Positions 1 through 12,430 of a DNA stretch of 64,000 nucleotides are shown piece by piece. The position numbers were made by a program, and so were the translations under genes. This DNA is from Eumeta japonica (Eukaryota > Arthropoda > Insecta > Lepidoptera > Psychidae), in assembly GCA_005406025.1 (NCBI GenBank), contig BGZK01002048.1:1-64000 (forward strand), written 5' to 3'. Positions within the stretch are counted from its first letter, which is position 1. Each line of letters starts with the position of its first letter. The notes below the pieces were generated by a model. The model was not told the origin of the DNA. It saw only the letters and a program-made list of their open reading frames with translations, and did not search any database.

Positions 1-195
1 CTGATATATTCGTTCTGCATATTCCTGCCATTGAACAAAATTACGGGATCGGTTCTAAAAGTTCCTTCATGAATGAAAACTTCTTGAGTAAAAGAGACTA
101 TAAACATTTTGATATGGCGTCATCTGCATATTTGTGCTATTACAGGTTGTAAACTTCTTCCACTTATAGAAAACTTACACCATTTCCGAGTTATA

Positions 196-630
196 TAGCC
201 TAAATTTTATTTTGGTAGTAGCCCCGTCCAAATCAGAACCGCGAGCGGTAGCGGAATCGACATTGCAAACAAGACGAAAAGTAAAATCGAAAGTCGAGAC
301 CGGATGAGGACGGAATCGAGGACGAAACCGAAAACGGAACCATGGTTGGAATAGAGTGTAGAATTAAAATTAGAACCAAGAGCATGTTCGGAATCGGAAT
401 AAGGAACAGTGTCGAGATCAGAAATCGGAGAGGGGCTTCTTAACCCTAATCTACTTAATCCGAGACCGGGTTCTGAATTAAAAGCGAGACTGCGATCAAA
501 GTCAAAAGTGAGACAAATCGGTATCGAAATCAGAATTGAGATTGAGATCGTAAATGGTCGATACATAAGCCAAAGGAATGTGTTCAAAGTCCACGCGGGC
601 GGAGCCGCGAGCAGAACTAGTATATATACA
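196..630 (-). repeat. Dispersed repeat with degenerate GATTCC-type core, copy 1
   Basis: Read on the minus strand, this copy starts with a block resembling GCTCCGCCCGCGTGGAC. It continues through several hundred bases of imperfect GATTCC/GATTTCG hexamers and ends in AATAAAATTTAGGCTAT. The same order of blocks occurs on the plus strand at 46140-46560, so these are two copies of one family in opposite orientation. The periodic core keeps long reading frames open on both strands; these are a by-product of the hexamers, not genes. Confidence 0.75.
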
Positions 631-660
631 TAATATATATTCAAACTTCCAACCTGTTAT

Positions 661-1781
661 CGCAACACTAATTGAACATTTTCAACATTCAGTATATCAT
701 TAGTACAAGCAAAGTCGACACGGCTCGATTCCGAGAATAATACCTTCAAAAAAATTATGTAGATCAGTAAAATAGGACGCGAAGGGAAGCCACGCCTTAA
801 CCTCGCCGCTTGCCCGTTTTATAAAATATCAATTAGGCGTGCAAACAATATCGCGTCAAGTGCGGGACCAAGGCCGGATTGATATATTGAAATACCCGGC
901 GACCCGATTCTTACGTTATTTTGGACGTATTAAAGCCATTCTTTACGATTTCATCAACGAGAAAAAAAAAACAGAAATAAACGTTATCATTATTTTAGTT
1001 GCCAACATTTGTCTACTTTTCTCATGTTTTGCTCCGCCTCGTTATTGAATGAAACTCTCGTACACGTAATTAAGAGATCGTTATTTATTTTATTTCTGGG
1101 AGAACGTTTATTATACATTTAACTAATCAGCAAACATTTACGTGAAAAAACCACACAGACTAGAATTCATGATATATAAATATTTGTTAGATGCAGACTT
1201 TTTGGCACAGCTTCCTCCAATAGATTGTTAGCGATTTTCTAAAATGACCTTATATATATCGTCTATTGAAAGATAATACATAGGTATATTTAATAGTTGG
1301 TGGTATATTAAAAGAGGGTCGAATTTCAAGCACCCGAAACCGAAGAGCTCGCATAAAAACATTGATGGATGTCAGTGAAGCAAGAGAGATATATAAAGAC
1401 ATGCATATCATGTGCAAGACTATTGTCTATAGTCTAGTCTATAGTCTGAGACTATAGTCTACGCTCCTTGGAAATGGGCTTGAGCTTATATCGTTATTAT
1501 TATTTTTAATAGTTATAACTTTACTGTATTGAGGCAAGTGTGTTTGTAGGCCAACGCATAAGTGATTACCGCCGCCCGTGAACTTTTGCAACAAGGACGT
1601 AGCTAATAAATTACCGTCCATTTAAAAAAGTTGTTTTTCTTTCCTTGAAAATCTCAATTCCGCATTTTTGTAATAATAACTTGTAACTTGTTGTTTTAAA
1701 TGAGATCGTCCGTCATGTTTACGGACAGACACATATTAGAACTCGGTTATTCCCTTTTAAAAATGAATTAAAAAAAAACAT
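661..1781. other. AT-rich non-coding stretch
   Basis: No coding signal or recognised repeat. A short imperfect inverted repeat built from CTATAGTCT blocks lies near 1425-1462. Confidence 0.5.
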
Positions 1782-2054
1782 AAACCGCCTTCAAAAACAT
1801 ATTTAAATAATTATTTAAACAGGCTTCAAAAATAGTCGTTTTTGGTGTCGGTGCCAGCATAAGATAAATCGCATACAGTTATATCTCCTTTGAAGATCTC
1901 CTTTTTGACTCAATACTAAACCTTTCATATTCATGTTTATAGATTATTTGTCCTTTTGCCTTGTTTTATCTGTAACCGACTCCGAAAATGATTTAATAGT
2001 TGTTTTTGAAGTCTGTTAAAATAATTATAAAAAATAGGTTTTTGAAGGCGGTTT
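1782..2054. repeat. Fold-back segment inside repeat copy A
   Basis: The segment begins AAACCGCCTTCAAAAACAT and ends with the matching inverted block GTTTTTGAAGGCGGTTT. The inverted arms are about 55 bp each and nearly complementary. Copy B keeps the left arm and copy C the right arm, so the hairpin is an ancestral part of the family or an old nested element. Confidence 0.7.
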
Positions 2055-2890
2055 TTTTTGACAACTTTATTTTAATTCACATTCTTTTAGTTCTCGAGTA
2101 ATTATAACTTTGTAATACGTTTAGTTGCTTTGCATGTAGATTAAGCCATGGTTAATAAAACTGATCAGGCGTCTCCTTTACTTTTGTACTGAGCAAGTGG
2201 AAAAGCAGATCTGAACCAGAATTTATTCTTCGCTGGTAATCATTCCGGCGTTTTCACATTCTCAGACGGAGAGAAACAGTCAAATTATCAACATACAACT
2301 TGTAAAAATTATTCATAGTCTTTATAATACAAAAATCCTACATTTTCATTCACTTTCACATTAAATTATTCCATCCTATTTCTACTGTTATCACTAAAGC
2401 GTTCCGATGTGTTACTCTAAAGACTGTCACGTTGTAATTATAAAAATTAATGAAAATAATTAGGTAGAATAATAAGTGATTAATTTTAATTTTGTGTATA
2501 CTAGGTTTTATTAATAGCTATTTAAAATTGATTTCTAGGGCAGATTGCAATATTGCCCTCTAACTCCCAGCCGTTAAGGAGTGCTCTGACTTCCATCAAT
2601 GATACAGCAGTATGACATGATAATTAGCAGACGTAAAAACTTGATTGCCATAAATAAGATCTCAAACACATTATACGTCTCTATTATATTCGAAGATATC
2701 CCCCAATTTCCCTGAAACCCCATCATCAGATCCTCATTTGGTGATTATAAAACACCTCGAGAGATACCCTTTCAGACAAAATAAATTTCAAAATCGGTCC
2801 ACAATTGGCGAAATTATCGATGAACACTCATAAAAAAAAAACATAGAAACGAACATCGAACTTCCCCCTTCTTTTTGAAGTCAGTTAAAA
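1782..2890 (+). repeat. Dispersed repeat, TTTTTGAAGTCGGTTAAAA-tailed family, copy A
   Basis: About 1.1 kb ending in CTTTTTGAAGTCAGTTAAAA. Related sequence in the same order occurs at 42035-42576, 42880-43105 and 55425-56757, with a tail only at 37480-37569. Shared internal landmarks are TGTTTATAGATTAT, an ACCGACTCCG box, a GGCCAGGC/ATCTC-type stretch followed by TTTTGTACTGAG, and an AATTGACGAAATTA box about 80 bases before the tail. No open reading frame is kept. I recognise the tail as very common in lepidopteran genomes but cannot assign a transposon class. Confidence 0.75.
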
Positions 2891-5800
2891 ATCAAAACAG
2901 ACACTTTTAAGATTTACGTAAGACTGCAAAGTAGTCGACTTCGAGGTTCCCGGTTTGCGCGAAAGGGCGGCAATCAGGAGGGGGGGAAACGCGGCCATGA
3001 CAGGGCAACTCCGGCGTTCGAATTGATAGGATGAGTTTCGGTTTGTCTTGATGCAATGATTAATGATTCGGTCGTTTGCAGCGCCATTGCGAGAGGACAT
3101 TGAGCGCCATATTAATATAATGAACACAAATGAAATGCAGAAATTCGAGTTCGAGAGGTAACGCAAGTATTGCGGAGTCGGGAAAGCCCAAAAATTCCCG
3201 AATTGAAATACTTCAGGGCTCTAGGGAACGGAAGAAATAGCCGGCGGTGCGAGTGAAACTTTGATGGACTTCGTGGCGTCTACGTCTAAGTTGAACTTGG
3301 CGAATCAAAGTTGCTTTTCTTGTATTTGGATTATAATGCGTCTTGGTTTAAAAGAAAAAAAAAATCTGATTTATGGTGTTCGGCAGTTTGTATTTCCACG
3401 AAAATCGTAGAACTTTTTGTGTTTATTGAATAGTCGTTAGATAAAAATAGCTAATTGACTAGGCATTGAAAAAAGATATTACAGATGAAACAGACTGTGA
3501 ATTAAATCTATTATCAAAATAGTCGAACTTAATATTTAAAAAAATTTTAGTCATATGAATTCCACGACTTTCTCCCATTTTGTCATAATCACAATCCGAT
3601 AATCATAATGTATTTTTTTTTTAATATAATGGTTTACTAAGAGGGGTTCCTTTAGAGTCGCATGGCCGCATGTTGTGACGGTCAATTACAAAACTTGACA
3701 CTGCGCGTAGCCGGACACGCACTTGGCCGATTTTATTTTCTAATGTTCCAAGTGTGTCCATCATTATTTTTCTTAGACAAAATTGAATTATTATTACGCA
3801 TATAACTTTATCATAGATATAAACTGCGGTAACTTAGTTCTGATAGATGCTAGAGGTCCTAACGTGAAAATCATCCGAATGTTTTACATCCGCAGTACGG
3901 AAATTCTGTAAACGACCGCGACAAGCCCTCATAGTAAGATGCCATATGTCATCAAGCTGGGGAAACAGGCAAAATAAACCAATCTGGCTGTTTGAACATC
4001 AGTCAAATTTCTTATCTTTAGATTGCTTATTCGATAAAGCTAAGCCTTTTCGCCAAATCTACTGATACGGGGACTCCATTGAAGGCTGTAGCATCTCCTT
4101 TCAAAGTAACTCCCAAGAACATGGTAGCATTAATACCTAAGCTTTAATTCCTCGTTTCATATCAAAAGATCTTTCTCTTATATTTGGAAGTGAAAATCTT
4201 ACAAATTTTATTTTTAAGAAGTAGGTTATTTACAAATAGCCATTTCTTAACCTTGAAAATAGCAATGTTCACTACGTCATAAGCGAGTTGTTGTGTTTTG
4301 ACTTTAAATAGCAGTGTTTACACGAACATCCTTAACAATCCCAAGTAAGTCATTTGTTATCCGACAGCGCGACGCAAAGAAGAGCATGTGTTTATCAATC
4401 TATACATATGTGTTTGTTCCTCTGTGGCGTTCCTTAATATTTAATATCGATAACAATGAATAGTGCATTTATTTTCCAATAATGGAGCAATACTCCTCAA
4501 AGTACTGTTCGTGAGATCTTTAAAAAGTGCAATGAATATTTAAGGCTCTACGACGAGAAATAGATGTAGTAATTCTCAGGTAGACGGTACGCCGTTGCGC
4601 TACGAGGTGGATGAATGAGGCGAGCGCCTTTACGAAGATAGTTCGTTCGCCTGACGTAAGAAAATATTTAAATTGTTCATAGAGCAAAGTTGCGAAGGTA
4701 GATTTCATAGACAGATTAACGATTTCATGATTAGTTTCTTTTAGTATTAAGTATGACCACGGCGAAAGGAGATGTCGCGGTCATTTACAAACTGATTACG
4801 CCGAAAGCACGAGGTTATGATTTTGTCACAGCAAGTACCTGTGTATGTTTGTTCATCGGCTTTTTTATTGCGTATTATCGTCAACTATCAGACAGAGTAT
4901 TACAGTATTATAATCCATTATAAGTTATCTAACCTCCACGTCTAGATATAATACTACAAAACAAACGGTAATAAAATTAATTGCTTGCTGAAAGTTAGGT
5001 ACGGGCTAAGAGATTGATATCGTGAAATCTGAACAAATTTCAGTTCAAGAATTAAAGAAAACACAGTTAATTCACTGGTGTGGTTAAAATACTTGAAAGT
5101 GGCAACACAGCATCATATAAATGAATTATTAAGAAATTATTTTTTGGCTTGTGCTTTACGTCCTATTCTGTGGGTTGATCGAAAATGTTTAATATTGATG
5201 TACGGAGGTAACTACTCAGTCTTCTTGGATGTTGTAATTGTGTTGAAATCCATACTACGTATCCGACCGCGGCATAGCCAAAGGGTTTTGTATGCGAATC
5301 TGATTACATGTAATTAGTTTTGCAAAAGTGTTTCGTTTGTTATATTGACTACACGATGAGAAAGCAAATAAAAACTGAAGCCGAAACAATAAATGTAATA
5401 TATTACGCGTAATAGTTCGTTATAAAAGATGTTTGCTATATAAGGTTTTTATGGCTGTTTCCGTCAAGTGCGAGTCGGATTCGGAAATAAAGGATCCCCT
5501 AATCACTGTATTATCTACTATTTTTTTTAATCTGGCCCTCATTACTCTGTGGTCATTTTAAAAGATTAAAAAAGAGGCATATTCTTCCACAGTCTCTTCA
5601 TTTCAGACTGATGAAATTGATATTGGCAGACGGCAAATAAATTATTCAACTTAGCAGCCGTAAATTTTCTATGTACTGTCGTGTGGGGTGTTGTGTTTTG
5701 ACTACTTTGTATTATTAAATTTAAAGAAACACATGCCTTACTAAACGTTTTCTGCCCGCTTCGCGTAACGTAGATTAAAACTTTGCAATTACTATTTCCG

Positions 5801-6834
5801 TTCTCGGTTTCTAATGCATCCTGTTCCAGCTTTTTATTCCAATGCTGATCCCGATGCCGAAATTTGTGCTCTGTTCGACAATGCTGCTGATTTGCTAGTG
5901 TTTATATACTCTTGATTTGAAAAAAAAGTTTCTGATTTCGTATTTACAATCTATCTCGCGACAAAATTTCATTGCACTCCGTTCAGCCGTTTTAGAGATT
6001 AACCCAAAGAAACAGACAGACAAACTCTCAATTTTATTTACTTGTGTAGGTGGTTTTACATTTAGTGTCAGGTTGTTCGGTTTTTTTGCACATTGCATTG
6101 GAAATAGCATAGTTCTATTATTCATCATTGTACAAAACAAAATATAATAAAAATCGAAAATCTTAACCGGTCTAAAAAAATTGCGTAAAACCAAAAAACA
6201 AGTTATTTTTCACAGGATCCTATTTGATTCTTGACCGTGGCTTTGTACACTATGCAGTCTAAACACATCAAAATTTTAATATCGATATCAGATAACGATG
6301 TGCCCCAAAATTCACCCACAACTTTTAAAAACCAAGTGTGCATTAACTTTTAGCGAAAATTAACACCTCGTTTTTAATAGATATTTTAATTTTGAGTATT
6401 AAAAAGTACTCTTTGGTTAATAAAAACTACGTACCGTACTAAAGTTATCCCCAACGACGTATCTCATATACAGGTGATTGCATCAAGCTGAGATTTATTG
6501 TCGTTTCTAAATTGTATATGCCTATATTTATGCTAGTTACATTTTTATATTTATGCTAGAGACAGAGTTTACCAATATGTTTATTTCCAATAATTTGATA
6601 ATTAATTACTAATGTGTTAATAAAACAATATTATTTATTCATCAATAAAACATTATACCTCGATCATTGATCAACTATTATTATGAAATGAAAACTTTTC
6701 TAGCCGTTTGTGTCTATTTCGCTCCCCATTAACTGCTATCGATCTCTTCCCGTGAAAAAAAAAATAGTCGCCGGAAGAATTGCTATTACTTTTATATCTT
6801 CCTCTTTGTTTTGCAAAGTTTTAATTAGAAAAGG
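2891..6834. other. Non-coding stretch with repeat-end fragments
   Basis: A mildly GC-rich patch lies at about 2930-3300. Two fragments of a family whose end reads roughly GAGTCCGACTCGCACTTGGCC are visible: one near 3690-3740 on the plus strand and one near 5455-5500 on the minus strand. At about 5955-6035 there is a stretch with GCCGTTTTAGAGATTAACCC followed by AAACAGACAGACAAAC, resembling the end of another lepidopteran repeat. No gene is supported. Confidence 0.5.
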
Positions 6835-7165
6835 GAGCGCGCCTCAATTAGGGACGTCCCGGCCGAGGAGCGGCTGCCGAGGCATCCGCAAACATTTACA
6901 CCGTTACGTTTATACCGGCTACATAAGTTAAAGCAATGCGAAACTGCTCCGCCAGGGGGCGGGAAAGGCATGTGGAGCGTTCGTTTGCGAGCAGCGCTGT
7001 TGCTACCTCTGGATATAATTTTCGCGGGAATTCCTGAAGCGGAATAAGTGCACGGCCGTCGGCCGACGGGGCGGCTGATTAAGTTTCGGAAGTACGCCGC
7101 TCGGCGGCGCCGCCGTCGCGGTTGATTAATAGAGACCCCGGATACTTTTCCGCTGTACGGGATAT
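6835..7165. promoter_or_regulatory. GC-rich island with perfect palindromes
   Basis: A sharp GC- and CpG-rich block in AT-rich surroundings. It contains the perfect palindromes CCGTCGGCCGACGG (7056-7069) and GGCGGCGCCGCC (7103-7114), with GATTAA/GATTAAT homeodomain-type cores on either side. No reading frame is convincing. It could be a promoter or a conserved regulatory element; sequence alone cannot decide. Confidence 0.3.
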
Positions 7166-7329
7166 CTGTGAGTGTACATCGAATGCGTTTGGATTCCGAT
7201 TGTTGTTTGTGTGTAGAAGTTAATTAGACTTCATATCGTTTCATAGAGTAAATATACCGGTATACCAACATTAATTACTCTACGTAGGCGCTAGGACCAG
7301 TTTTAAGACTGGAGAGAGTTATGACGCTT

Positions 7330-7625
7330 CATTCGGTATTACTAGGGTATCAGACCTTAGAAGAAACCGTTATAAGGGCACAATGTTGTTCGTCTGTCCG
7401 TCACAAATTGTTCCTGTCTAAGGAATGCGTGGTGGTATTAAATTGAATTCAATATCAAATATTTGTATTTCCAGTCCCTTGGAGCTGTAAAAAATCAAGC
7501 TTGTGAGTAAACTCAAGCAAAAAATATGGTCGTTTTTAGCGCATATTTTGACTCTCGCAGATTAATCAAAACCAAGAACTTTGGCAAGACGTATGGCCTT
7601 ACAACAGAAGTAAAGCTAAAATTTG
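7330..7625 (+). repeat. Dispersed repeat with GTCTGTCCGTC motif, fuller copy
   Basis: Contains in order ACCGTTATAAGGGCACAATG, GTTCGTCTGTCCGTCAC, AAGGAATGCGTGGTGGTAT, TCCCTTGGAGCTGTAAAAAA and a CATATTTTGACTCTCGCAGA box. This is the layout of a very common arthropod and lepidopteran repeat. A shorter copy is at 26690-26910, and fragments of its usual end (GCGCGAGTCCGATTC-like) lie at 15310-15375, 5455-5500, 3690-3740 and 54990-55025. Confidence 0.65.
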
Positions 7626-10600
7626 AAAATCGTTAATTTGTACTTATATCATATATTTTTTATGATTAAAAACTATGACAACTGCAGCATAAATCGAGAT
7701 GTACCGCGTGTAATCGGAACCGGATAATAACTGGTAAATCATTGAAGTGCCTTGTGCTTCATCTATCTGGATATTATGTTGCGTATGCATGTACAAAGAT
7801 CTGAGCAGAAAACGTCGAATTAATCAATATAAAAAGAGCAAAGAGAACCTTAATAAGTGTATTTTTCATTTTAAGGAATTCCATCACGCAGTTTTGGCTG
7901 GTGATATGGTCGAAATTTGCACTGCAAATTTATTGCATTATCATTGGATTTAACTGTACACGATGTTTATCATTATCTTAAGTGGCTGTTGTGTGTGCAA
8001 AAAGAAAAGATAAAGCATGGTGCATTGTAGAGTATAGTAAGACATTGAAGAAAAGATTACTTTAAATTTAATGCGATGCAGTGCAGAGGGCGCGGTTGCA
8101 GTGGCGCGGTCCCTCAGGGCTGCGCGCCGTTTGTCACGCTTGCGGCTGACGTTCGTTACGTGACATTTGCTCGTGTTCACAGTAAGTATACTTAATTAGG
8201 ATAAGTGGAACTATTCCGGAAGTAGCATACGAAAATTAGAACGTATTTTTTTGACATAATTAGGTTAGATCAGATTAGAAGATGATTTATGATGCAAAAC
8301 AAAAGAGTGGTTTTGAAAAGGAATTCGACAAGATTTTCACAACTGTCCGCAACTCGGCTGACTGCCTTAGTATTCAGAACGTACTGAACGTGATAGAGAT
8401 ATGGTGCACGATAACCAGAATTTCCCTGACCGTAGAAGAATACTTTGTCATCGCTTTCAGTAACAGATAACGCAAACACTGCCAATCGTCATTCGTATAT
8501 GGTTCGATAAAAGAATTTAAAACGTGGAGAACTATCAAGTGACCTGGAAGTTTTATTCGATGACCGACTATTTTTTCTGCTGCATTACGATTACATTGCT
8601 GATAGAAGTAATCGACCACACTGTTCCATCGTCCGACCCACAAAAGACTTTACAAGACTAAAGGGTCCCGTTAAGCTCTTCTGTAGTTCGGTTCGGAGTG
8701 TTTTAGAATAATATCACATTGTTTCGTATTCTTTTATGAAGTACGTATTAAAAGAATTGAAACTCCTGAAAAGAATGTGGACTTTCAGGTCACGAAATAT
8801 TGGTGTACATATTGAAAGTACCCATCTGAATGCAACTTCGGCCGTTCTTTGAATAATTATAGTGACAGATTAACTGGTTTTGGTCTTTTGTCTCTGGGGG
8901 TTCGTCGTTGCAGGTATGATCTCATAAGCCTACGCAAAATCTTACATTACACTGTATACTATGAATCTTTACTCTCTTCAAGTTATTTTCTAACACACCT
9001 CCGATTTCTCTCTCCTCCCCGTTCTTTAGCACGCTTTAACCATTTTACAATACAAAACTACAAAAAAATACTTTTACAATACACTAGAAAGGTAGTTGTA
9101 GAACCAACAATGATATTATTAAAATTAATGCCGGCATTCATAATTTCAATCACAAAATCTTCTCATTCAAAAAGCAACAAACTTCTGAAATCCTCTGCCA
9201 TAAATTAAATAAATAAACATCAATCAATATTTAATACTTGGCATTTAAACTGGCAAATTTGGCTACTTACGATATCGTTTTCTGTCTTACTTGTTTTTTT
9301 CTTTAATGTGTTTTTTTTTCTTGGATTGCAACCTAGTAACAAAATTTGTATATCATGCATGGATACAAATGTTATAATTATAATTTGTATGTTTACGCGT
9401 CAATAAATAAATTAATCAATACCTTTTAAGAAATCACTGGTATATTAATTTCATTCTGTAATACCGGCTTGACTGATTGACTCTAATTGTACAACTTTAG
9501 CATAAAAACCTACCAAAAGCACATGAGTTACAGCAATGTTTGTGCGGGTAAAGAGAAAAGAAACAAAACGGACGGACAACAAAGGGTTCCTATAAGCGTT
9601 TTCCTTTTTTCTTTTCGAGGCGCGGAACTCTAAAAACTAACGCCTATGAAACCAACGTAGTTATTTTCTGTCATAAGTCGGAAGGCATCACCGTCGTAAC
9701 ACGGCCGAGAGCATTGATTTTACATGAACACGTGTCGATAAACGCCCGTTCATCCGCGCCGTCCAGCGCACGCGTCGTAGATGACGTTTGATCGCATCCC
9801 AAAGCGTGCGCTCGTAGCGCGAAATATTTGATTCGAATTTCAATTTCATATATAACTTCATTTCATAGATCATGAACGACACTTGAAATACGCCACGATG
9901 CTTCAAGAGTTTACATTTTACTACTTAGCTGTGCCACTTCACCGCTCATGAATAGGGTAAACAGTCGCGTGAGTTGTTCGCTTTGATAGTCGTGCATCAC
10001 ATTTTTGATCCTCGTAGTCCCCCAATTTCTTAATTCATTCGAAAGAACATGGGAGATCTGGGATGATCTATGTTACGGAAATTCTTATAATAGTGTAGCT
10101 AAAGTGATCGAACACATCTTCGCTGATATAGTTTCCAATCCGAATGTCTTTTGTAGTTTATCAAAAAATGAATTTTTTTTTGCTAATGTGTCATTCGGTG
10201 ACTTTCCGAAAAAAAAATTAAAAACTCTCAATTTTCTTAGCGGGAAGGTTAAAAAAGACGAAGCATTTTTCAGACGCATAAAGCTCAAAAGATTTAGGGA
10301 CGGTTAATGGATTTAAGCGGAGTAGTGCCCAACGATAATAACTCTTATTTTTAAAGCAAATGGAACCCCAACAGCAACGGGCGTTTTCCACCCTTTCCGG
10401 CTGTTACGTTTCCGGCATTTAACGCATTTAACACCGCGCCTTCTCTCGTTGGCCTCGAATAAAGCCACGGGGCAGTTTATAATATTCCTTCTTTTCCTTT
10501 GTATATATATATATATACACGTACGTGCACATCTATCCTCTGAGGGAGGCTGCATAGGGACTGGCCCGGAATAAATAAGTCGTTTCATTCCCTTGACGGC

Positions 10601-12136
10601 ACTCGAACGAGTTACCTGATGGCGCGGAATGGTAATGATTCCAAGAAGTATCTCATTCCTTTTCAAAGGAAAAAGTTCTATTTTGACAGTTCTCCAGCTG
10701 ATAAAATCGATCGGACCGGGACGAATAACAATTCGATCGCTTGCACACTTATATGAAAGATATTTAGGATATGTTTTTTAGATAGATCGATTTTATTCTG
10801 AATTGTAGATATCTATGTAGCTATAGTTAATTGAAATTAATCTCAAATAACATTTTTTTTTTGTTTTCATGAAATTTAAACTATCGTTTAGAATGACGTT
10901 ATAATATTTATCGTTATAAGTATCTGGGCGATCGAGAATTATTCGACGTCATTCGAATTTGACATGGGAACATGATAAGTTCCAATAAGAATAGTGGCTT
11001 ATACTCGTTTCAAACAATAAGTGTTCAGATCTATGATATACATACACTACACACTACACATATGCAATATTTATCTGTTACTTGCTCTCACATTAATAAT
11101 GTCATGTAGTGCCATCTGTTGTTAAAAATATTGCGTTAAGCTTACAGTTACATCGGCACGGCATCCAATAGCATTAGCAGACTATGCATTTACGTCGTAA
11201 TTATACAATATATGACTATAGAATAACGCTTAGTAAAGAAGTAAAGAATTCCTTTACTAGTAGTTTTATAGAGAACACACCTGTATAGAGAAACTTGAAA
11301 TGCAAAATTCGTAAAAATTATTGGAGCCGTTTTCGAGATGCTAATACTGGAACTATTTACATAAGGTAATAAGACAATATTCACAGTGTATAATTGAATA
11401 GGTTTGAACATATGGTTATATGTTATTACCTATTCAATTACATTTTATATATAGATATATATATATATTAATAAAAAAAAATTTAGGTTTAAAAAATAGT
11501 TGCGCACTCATCTTTTATCGGAAAGTAATAATAAAAACCTTCATTGTTTAAACTCCCGCGGTAAATGCAAAATAATCCTGTAAAGAAAATGTTTACAAAA
11601 TATGTTGCTTAATTTCACCGCGATTAATGCGACCAATTAGTATGGACTCCCTTCCACGCCACTCCGAGTAGAAATTTTATTTATGGTCTATTTATTTTTT
11701 GCCATCGATATCAAACTATTTTATATTTTATTACGTACATGTATCATTTGAGTTCAAAATAATGAATTTCTAACTGAGACATTTATGTGAAATTATCAAT
11801 TTTTCTTTTTACACCGATTGCCATGCCATTTATTGATCTGATACCGATGCAATGGATTGCAAACGATAGACGCTCGTGCAAAGATCCATCTTAATAATGT
11901 TGCTAGCAACTTAATAAACTTCTAATTGTTTAAGTTCCGTTTTTTTTTATTTCGTAGATTGTACGTCTAACATAACACTTGAAATGTTATCTATATGTAA
12001 TAAATTAATATTTAAAAAAAAAACTAAAATAACACGCCTTTTTAAGTTTTGTATTGAAAACCAGAAAATAATTATCGAACGTGTTCTCTGTCTACTCCGA
12101 AAAAGACCGAGTGTAATCCGTGTTGTATTGTAGTAC
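7626..12136. other. Gene-free stretch with small GC-rich patches
   Basis: Mostly AT-rich. Overlapping open frames on both strands at 8270-8643 and a 119-codon frame at 8849-9208 match nothing I recognise and are not outstanding for this base composition. GC-richer patches lie at 8080-8165, 9690-9800 and 10320-10640. TA runs are at 10502-10517 and 11445-11472. Confidence 0.45.
8084..8093 (+). promoter_or_regulatory. CTCF-like core motif
   Basis: CAGAGGGCGC matches the YAGRKGGCRS core of the CTCF recognition sequence exactly and lies in a small GC-rich patch. A ten-base match alone is weak evidence of binding. Confidence 0.25.
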
Positions 12137-12430
12137 GAGGATCAATCTGAAAGTCCTTAGAAAAACAAAAACTTGCAAGTCCATATTATTACTATTATTT
12201 TTCAAAATAGTGTCCGTTGAGATCAATACACTCAACCACTGGAGAAACACTTTACCCGTTCGCACTTAGGGGCCGTTTCGAAGGCCTTTTCACAGACACA
12301 ACTACCTCGGCGTCCGTTAGTTTGAAAGCCAACCGAAGACTGTTATAACGTTGTTGTTGGCTTAAATGACAACGAAAGTCATGGAAAATCATTACACGGA
12401 ACTTTTCTCGCGTTAAATTCATGTTGACGT
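12137..12430 (-). mobile_element. Internally deleted mariner remnant
   Basis: A Tc1/mariner element reduced to the two ends of its transposase gene. One outer edge is near 12137, where a terminal-repeat-like stretch reads (minus strand) CTAAGGACTTTCAGATTGAT. The opposite terminal repeat could not be found beyond 12430, so that end is truncated or diverged. It differs in sequence from the mariners at 15922 and 31090. Confidence 0.65.
12195..12422 (-). pseudogene. Fused N- and C-terminal stub of a mariner transposase
   Basis: Seventy-six codons run from an ATG to a stop. The start, MNLTREKFRVMIFHDF followed by SQQQ and LRLAF, is the typical opening of one mariner transposase group. The end, ECIDLNGHYFEK, is the typical mariner C-terminus. 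About 20 unplaced residues with one in-frame TAA join them, so the whole catalytic domain with its three aspartates is missing. The reading frame is kept across the deletion, which is why the two ends can be read together. It cannot encode a transposase; the DNA-binding part is also incomplete. Confidence 0.65.

Noticed and set aside
207..644. 145-codon minus-strand open frame, and its plus-strand partner at 409-633
   Set aside because: Produced by the GATTCC-type hexamer core of a dispersed repeat; frames are open on both strands and there is no ATG start for the long one.
8270..8643. Three overlapping open frames on both strands
   Set aside because: None has a family motif; overlap on both strands suggests chance or an unrecognised repeat.
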